From assembly GCA_037176845.1 (NCBI GenBank), contig JAYKXP010000161.1, positions 1-64,000 on the forward strand: a DNA stretch of 64,000 nucleotides. The letters are read 5' to 3'. Shown piece after piece: positions 58,312 through 64,000 of the stretch. The stretch's first letter is position 1. Every line of letters starts with the position of its first letter. Source of the stretch: Paramarasmius palmivorus. Lineage: Eukaryota > Basidiomycota > Agaricomycetes > Agaricales > Marasmiaceae. A program made the translations under genes and the position numbers. A model generated the notes under the pieces. The model saw only the letters and a program-made list of their open reading frames with translations. It ran no database searches and was not told the DNA's origin.

Positions 58312-59949
58312 TCATCCAGTGTGGGGCATGAAAGTTGTCCACTGGACAGTTTGATATGCACTGGGAGAGAGGTCTCGCAGTGACGTGAATGCGATGACGA
58401 TGAGGGTGACGCGAAAGATGGTGGAGGCAAAGGAAAGGACAACCAGCAAGATCTTAATGGTATCGTGCATCCACGATGGCATGAATATTGCCAATTTCTT
58501 GGTATACCCGTGCAAGACCCCCATCGCAACCGCAACAGCTGATATACGCCAAAGCAACTGTTCGGATCAGTCGGGGATTGAAAAACCCAGGGGATGCAGT
58601 GTTTGACAACAAAGAGAGCTGCGATTAAGTAGATGGCAATGTAGAGGTGGAAAGCGTTGTTCTCTAATCGAGAGGAGATCGGGATTGCTAAATTGCTGTC
58701 GTCTTCGTCTTCGAGGATTTGATTGCATACGCTGATGATGTGTAATGGAATCCATAGCGGAAGGAACAGAAGGCGGGTGAATATGCTGCGAGGGCGTTTT
58801 CTGAAGATTTCAAGGGCATAGATATAGTCCATAATCGCACCAGGCCCCTCCGAGCACGTACTCCAAATGGCTCCCTTTCTTCCCTCAGTAACACCTCTCA
58901 TTATCTTGTCCCTCTGTCTCCAATACACCCGAACAGGATACCGAACCATGAGTGGCTTATTCCACCACAAAAGGTAGGTACCGAAGTTGAGAATGGCGAA
59001 GCCAATGGTGACGATTTCGAGTTCGGTGATAGCTAGGCCCTTGGCTGCGCGCGCGATGACTTGGAAGATGAACCACGCCGTTTGAGTGACGGCGATGGAT
59101 TTGGCGATGGGATTGGCGTGAGTTTTGTCTTCGATTTCGTCTTCGGTAACGGTGATATATCCTTTGGCAAGGAGAAATTCGAGAAGAGTTGTGGCTTCTT
59201 TGGAGGAAGAGGGATGTGGATGACTCTCCAAAGGCGAACATGCTGAATCCTTCTCATTGCTTTCATTCTAGATAAACAAGATAATTATAAACAGGGCCTC
59301 GGACGAATACGAGATAGGCAATGTACCGTGTTGTCAAGCTTTCGATGCTTTTCATGATAGGCCTTGATTTCTTGGAAGTAGGCTTCAGCGTATCCCTCAT
59401 ATGTAGAATAGCCCTCTCTGCGTCGATCCCTGTCCCAGAGATATCCGCAAAACTTCTCCCCATCATATAACGCGAAGCCTCCCATGATAACGAAGAAACC
59501 ATGCGTGGTACCCCATCCATAATCTAAGAGGAAAAAATTAGCTAGGGAGCTGGCAATCCAAATGGACACGCACCCTTAAACTTCTCTCGAATCGCTTTTG
59601 CAGACTCCCGTTGTCTCACCGCCCACAACATCATAAACTCGGGCGCAAGGAGAGAAATGATCATCAATTCCACGTTTTGGTAAGCCAGGACTACCGGATG
59701 CCATCGGACCCCACTCCACTGACGCCTTTTGACATCAAAAGTCTCCACAAGCGGAACGTTTAGATGAGTGGCGACCCAGGTACAGCTGAAGATCAACGAG
59801 AGGCAGCTCCCTAAAATTCCCGTGGTAGTGCGACATCTATTGATATCGATACATTCACTGGCAATAGGATCGAAGGACGTGGAGTGGTTAGCAGAACCGG
59901 CGGAGAGGCTAGAGGCGATGGACTTGGCAAGACCGTATAGTCGGAGCAT
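58312..59949 (-). pseudogene. Family copy 12: full length but with two lesions
   Basis: Exons 59949-59574 (MLRLYGLAKSIASSLSAGS...), 59523-59327 (YGWGTTHGFFVIMGGFALY) and from 59267 carry the family blocks with correct phases. Near 58565 one base is missing between FQSPTD and PNSCF, where other copies have PTHTEQLLWR, so the frame leaves the family sequence. The remaining part continues in another frame (LWRISAVAVAMG...) to the conserved TVQWTTFMPHTG, stop 58312. In that part 15 bases are deleted in the seventh hydrophobic segment (AVAVAMG for AVAVAVAPxAMG). Exon 1 also has replacements at otherwise invariant sites (ATHLNVP for AIHPNIP). The class A box is perfect (60020). Confidence 0.75.
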
Positions 59950-60019
59950 TGTGAAAGAAGACGCTAGAGTCTCGAGTTCTTTATCTGTAGAGGACACGCA
60001 TTGAACATGCCCAGTCCTA

Positions 60020-60041
60020 GTGTCGTACACGCCGGCGTCTA
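60020..60041 (-). promoter_or_regulatory. Class A palindromic promoter box of copy 12
   Basis: Minus strand AGACGCCGGCGTGTACGACA, 70 bp before the ATG; identical to the copy 10 box although the genes point in opposite directions and are 12 kb apart. Confidence 0.65.
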
Positions 60042-60464
60042 ACCGTCACCGTGACAGAAGGGCATAACTGAAAACGAGGCAGCGGCGTGAATAACTGCGA
60101 GCATGTCAATGCCTATGCTGAGAGGGTCTGATCAAAAGTGTTCTTTGATCGGATGTGGCCGTGAGAAGTATGGGATGAGCCCGTGATCACCCCCAGACCC
60201 AAATCGAATCTATATTTGGATTATAGAAAACGCTCATCTACCGGTGCATCCTAGCCTTTCAAGTTAGGGCGAGAACGAGAGCGTCTAGCCTTAAGCTTCG
60301 AATCAGCGGAGAGCCTTACATCCCGTTCAAGTTGCTTATTATCTACTACCCAAACGCGAGTGCGAGCATCATGCACATCGCAACGCCCGTTCGGATTCTG
60401 ATGGAAGAGATTTCAGCATAAAAGCACCATTGAAAAGCATATCCCATACCTATACACATCACCA

Positions 60465-62782
60465 ATGCGCCTCAGTTTCACAGCACTCTTCACCACCGTC
60501 TACCTCATAGCAATCACAAACGCTTCAGCAACGCCGGAAGAGTGGCTCACCTTGCACAACGGCTTCCGGGCAAAGTACCACGCCAGACCACTTGAATGGC
60601 ATGATACGCTAGCTTCTTACGCCCAATCCTGGGCCGATAAATGCGTGTTTGAGCATTCATACAGCAAGATTGGGGAATATAGTATTGGGGGTAAGTGACA
60701 TGACGAGTAATACCTAATTGCTGAACCTTTCAGGTTCAGCTGTAGTCGTCAGGTCTTTTTTCCGCCAGTTTGACAATAAGTACAAACATCCGTATTTGGA
60801 TGCTTTTCTGTTTTTGGTGATGCTTTCCCATCCCATATTTGGCTGCCCTTCCTTTTGTTTTTCTCGGTCTTTGCTTTCCACATCTCTCGCAGCAACAGTC
60901 CCCACAGTTTTTCTTAGCAGCTCTTTCGTCTCTTTCTCCCATTCTTCTTCGCTGGTCTCAAGGGTTATAGATTCGTATTCCAGGTCCGGTGAGTTTAGTT
61001 TTAGCTCTAATCAAAGGTCTGGTTTTGACTTTCTTTTCAGATGCATGGCCATCCGCTTCAGTACTTCGGTACCCTCACTACTACCAGCTTTGTCCGGTAA
61101 CGCATGTCCTCCCTCCTCTCATAATCCTGTATATTCGAATCAGGCTGCACGGTTTGTACCACAATCACAATCTTCTCTTTCACATGACCGTTCTGTTGGT
61201 GCTCGCACCTTTGTCGATATCATCGCCTTGAAGCTCGCTTTATGGAAGTGTCTGGAAACCCTCTGAATATTTGCGATCAGCTTACTGGTGCAGTACTATG
61301 TGTCTGGTTTCGGACCAGGATGCTCGTGTCGCCGGTGTTTCCCCAATACTAACTACTAACTCTTGGCTCGTGCATACTATGAGTCGTGCCTCGTGCTTTA
61401 TCTCTACCCAGGCCTTGGTCAATGCTCCTTGTCCGCTGTAGATGCTGACCCACGACTTGGCAAATTCTCGAAACGCTGACAATCGACACTGGACAGACCC
61501 AAATCAACCTTTTCAACTGACTTTCCTATACTCCTTCCTCAGTTGTTCGCGAGTTCATTGAGAGTACTGGTGATGCCGCCATGAAACGGTACAAATGTTG
61601 CGGGCGTCAATAAAGCCTGGCCGACGTGAAGCTATATCAGGAAACGTTGCAAATCTTGGAGGTCCTTCTCAAACACCTTCGTCGTTAGTACCGAGTCAAA
61701 TTCTAGTTATCAAATATCGAACCCGTCTAATTATCGAGGTCGATGCCAGGGGAAACCGCTCATCTTCTTCGCTATTTCACGAGACCCGATTTGTCAAGAA
61801 GTACACCGTCTCGCTGTGTGTTGCACCACAAAGTGCTGTGTACATTGCGTTGCAAGCTCGTAATGTGCATATTCTTTCTGAGCCCAGCTCCGATTAAGTA
61901 GATATAGTTTGGCTAGTGTAGTTCTAATATACTGGGCGTTTGAGACGAATGCGTCAGGTTACTGTTTGTAAGGTTCAGCTCCCGCCTCGAAGAGGCCCAA
62001 CCTCTGTGATAGTAAGATAGAGGACTTTCGCAATCCACGTCATCACGTGTTGGTTTAGCGCCGACATTGCTACGCTTGAAATGATTCGAAAACGTGCAAA
62101 AACACAACCATGGCACACAAAATCGATAAACGGACTCCGAGCGTCCCTTCCAATAGGTAATCTTGAGTTTTTCTCGGAGCCAGATTTCGGGAATATGGTG
62201 TTGTCGAATTGTTTTTGGATTTTTGGACTTAGCAGAAGGCAAACACGTGATGACGTGGATTGCGAAAGTCCTCTATCTTATAATGCTGAAACTCACTGAA
62301 AAGTACGTAGAGAATCTCGCAATCGGACATTCCTTGGACTTTCGTTCTGCTTTCGATTTTTGGGCTAAGGAAGCTGGTGAGTAGCATACCAATTTCATTG
62401 ATCCTATTCTCGACTCAAGGCATACTCAGAATTATACAACCCCAAGAATCCACTCAGTTCCCAGTCGGGACATTTCACGCAACTCGTTTGGAAGGCTACA
62501 AAGTCCGTTGGATGTGCGACGGTGGATTGTTCGGGTTCAGAGTATCATGCTTGTGAGTATTTCCCTGCGGGAAATCATCCCGGTGAATTTGCGTGCGTGG
62601 TATTCATTCGTCGTAGCCTGTCGCTTTACTGACATTCTTGAATGTCCAGCGAAGGTGTGTGTCTCATCCTTTCGAGTTATAAACTGACTCAAGAGGCACT
62701 TGAAGAGCGATACCCGTTCGATAAGAGGAGCGCCGTGCCGTGTAATCTGAGCTTTTTTTCGACCAACCAAATTCAGATGTAA
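60465..62782 (+). CDS. Secreted CAP/PR-1-like (SCP/TAPS) protein
   Basis: Exon 1 60465-60690 encodes a signal peptide (MRLSFTALFTTVYLIAITNA) and LHNGFRAKYHARPLEWHDTL...SWADKCVFEHS. Exon 2 62311-62376 (ENLAIGHSLDFRSAFDFWAKEA), exon 3 62430-62592 (LYNPKNPLSSQSGHFTQLVW... CEYFPAGNHPGEFA) and exon 4 62650-62782 (proposed, after a 57-bp intron; less certain) give about 195 residues. Phases fit at each junction. The four residues of the CAP cavity are present: His in FEHS, Glu in GEN, Glu in WAKE and His in GHFTQLVW. Family members (Pry1, PR-1) are extracellular and bind sterols or fatty acids, often in host interaction. Intron 1 is 1620 bp, about thirty times the local norm, and appears to hold foreign sequence. 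The gene has no relation to the membrane family around it. Confidence 0.85.
62013..62051 (+). repeat. Inverted repeat, left arm (39 bp, perfect)
   Basis: Starts TAAGATAGAGGACTTTCGCA and is repeated without mismatch as reverse complement at 62242-62280. Arms plus the 190-bp centre (62013-62280) look like a foldback/MITE-type element or a strong RNA hairpin in the CAP intron. It includes the CACGTGATGACGTG-like core CATCACGTG. Confidence 0.85.
62242..62280 (-). repeat. Inverted repeat, right arm
   Basis: Perfect reverse complement of 62013-62051, ending 30 bp before exon 2 of the CAP gene. No target duplication is evident directly outside the arms. Confidence 0.85.
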
Positions 62783-62899
62783 ATGATACCCGCTTTGGGT
62801 TCGGAACAGAACTACTAGTACGTTGGTGATACTCGAGCTCAAACCTAAAACAATCAGGGTGACAAGATCCCTACCCAAACGTTTAGCCTAATAGTACGC

Positions 62900-63900
62900 A
62901 CAATGAGATGAGAAAGAGTGGGATAAGACTTGGTAAGAAAAACTTTGGATTCCTGTCAAGGTCGAGTCCGACGTATGACGAACACAGCAGTCAGTGCTAG
63001 AATCCGGATAACCAGTATTCATCTCAGGCGTTAAGCGATAAAACCTCCGTCGTGGGCTTGATTCGGTGTTTGTTAGGACAAGCAGAGAGTCGGCAATGAT
63101 GACAGAGATTAAATGTCTAGACGTCGTGGGAAACGACGTTGACGACGGGTCTCAAACCATAACCATGTCTTCTTGAACTTCCTCTTTATCCCCATTCTTC
63201 CTTTTTAACTACGAGTCAAATTGCACAGCACGTCATTCAAATCGGTTACAAACTCCAAGGAGAATGCACCCAAAGGGTTTGTTTCTGAGCCACGATACGT
63301 CCACCTCTCTTTCTTCATCCATGACTCTCGCTCACGGTCACATGAGTACGTCTAAGACTTATTCTTCGACATGCACCATGATCTTTCCTTTATACCATCC
63401 CTACCGTCAGCTTTGCCTTGGGACTTGCGCATAATTCGTTAGATCTCCAAGCACACTTAAGCAATGTCGTCTGACATCTTTGCGCCTGAGCGTCGTCCTT
63501 TTGGTTCTCTTGCTGAGTATGCAGCTTGTGTTATAGTCCAACTATTACTGGAGCTACTCTCAGGCATCGGGTATGTTGATCTCTTCTCTCATGTGACAAG
63601 TCGTTACCGAAGCTCACGTCAATCTACCCGGCTGTCCCGTAGTGATGGCTCTGACTTTTGACACAGGAAGTGTTAGTGACCCAAGGCCTCGGGGAACGGG
63701 ATTTCGGGAAATATATATTGATCCATTGAAAGCTCTGAGGACATTGGAACGACTGCAAAAACAAGATAACAAAGAAAATGATAACCGAGGTGCACGAAGG
63801 TATACATAGAAGATCGAAAGCAAACCCATGTAAGTTAACAAGATAGCATGAAGGTGACAACAGATCAACAAGAAGCTGAACCTAAGAAGAGTAAATTAGG
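62900..63900. other. Spacer with one short open frame
   Basis: A plus-strand ATG at 63464 (MSSDIFAPERRPFGSLAEYA) follows a CT-rich leader and soon reaches a possible donor (gtatgt, 63570); no continuation was recognised. From about 63700 onwards the sequence is the 3' flank of copy 13, including its 3' UTR intron (to about 63940). Confidence 0.3.
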
Positions 63901-63941
63901 TAGACAGTTCATTTGCCGAGTGAAAGAAATACGTACTTGAA

Positions 63942-64000
63942 TCATCCAATGTGAGGGAAGAAAGTCGTCCACTGGACAGTTTGATATGCGCTCGGTGAGA
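63942..64000 (-). CDS. Family copy 13: C-terminal end, cut by the window edge
   Basis: Minus strand encodes SPSAYQTVQWTTFFPHIG and a TGA at 63944-63942, the invariant C terminus of the family. It is followed by agtacgt and an intron-like sequence like that behind the other copies. The rest lies outside the window. Confidence 0.85.
   Translation of the reverse strand, partial: SPSAYQTVQWTTFFPHIG

Larger units (their letters stand above)
60740..62300. mobile_element. Foreign-looking sequence inside CAP intron 1
   Basis: Fills an intron that in this window's genes is otherwise 50-70 bp. It contains a plus-strand series of exon-like pieces with good borders (gtgagt 60988 to ttttcag 61040; gtaacg 61098 to aatcag 61143; frame ending ...ALKLALWKCLETL at 61266) and near the right end a 39-bp perfect inverted repeat. 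No transposase, reverse transcriptase or terminal repeat of the whole segment was found. It may be a nested gene, an inserted element, or both. Confidence 0.4.

Noticed and set aside
58284..59231. 315-residue open frame taken as a complete protein
   Set aside because: Its last 100 residues are a wrong-frame reading after the one-base loss near 58565, and its first residue is inside exon 3 of copy 12.
60718..61266. 182-residue plus-strand open frame as an independent gene
   Set aside because: It crosses good donor/acceptor pairs at 60988-61040 and 61098-61143, has no recognisable domain and lies in the CAP intron; described instead as part of the foreign-looking intron.

Overview
The window looks like a gene-poor, repeat-rich accessory region of a basidiomycete (most likely agaricomycete) genome. 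The evidence is introns of 50-60 bp with GT-AG (sometimes GC-AG) borders, CT-rich leader regions, a telomere-type CCCTAA string, and a protein family whose relatives I remember from many mushroom genomes as unnamed multi-pass membrane proteins. No ribosomal, tRNA or housekeeping gene is visible.

The backbone is a tandem family of at least 13 copies of one membrane-protein gene, here numbered 1 to 13 from left to right: copy 1 (6449-8124, +), 2 (9526-12649, -, split), 3 (16833-18552, -), 4 (21300-22756, -), 5 (27755-29453, +), 6 (30270-31028, -), 7 (33658-33939, -), 8 (35628-37274, -), 9 (38240-39510, -), 10 (47518-49255, +), 11 (55901-57561, +), 12 (58312-59949, -) and 13 (63942 to the right edge, -). 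A full copy has three coding exons with splice phases 1 and 0 and a further intron a few bases after the stop codon. It encodes about 500-560 residues with roughly eight hydrophobic segments. Copies 1 and 5 read cleanly from start to stop. Copies 3, 8, 10 and 11 are each broken by one single-base shift (copy 3 can also be explained by a longer intron). Copies 2, 4, 6, 7, 9 and 12 are clear pseudogenes, and copy 13 is cut by the window edge.

Two promoter classes occur. Class A (copies 1, 3, 5, 7, 10, 11, 12) has a palindromic box around ACGCCGGCGT about 50-80 bp before the ATG. Class B (copies 2, 4, 6, 9 and, by its proximal block, 8) has a different upstream block containing ATGACAGGTGATGTCAT. 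Every class B copy is defective.

The spacers are also duplicated: 170-1500 with 12835-14060, 20740-25110 with 29820-33130 (partly 39590-41370 and, diverged, 52560-54700), and 25250-27660 with 42820-45690. The cluster therefore grew by copying blocks of several kb, not only genes. A 1990-bp element with 27-bp terminal inverted repeats (9696-11685) has jumped into copy 2.

Near the right end lies a clear CAP/PR-1-type secreted protein gene (60465-62782) with an exceptional 1.6-kb intron carrying a 39-bp inverted repeat. The remaining long stretches (about 2200-5100, 14280-16500, 18960-20650, 34200-35440, 41390-42760, 49330-51500, 62900-63900) hold only exon-like scraps or nothing I can recognise. 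The cluster's biochemical role is unknown to me; a surface, transport or recognition function is speculation.
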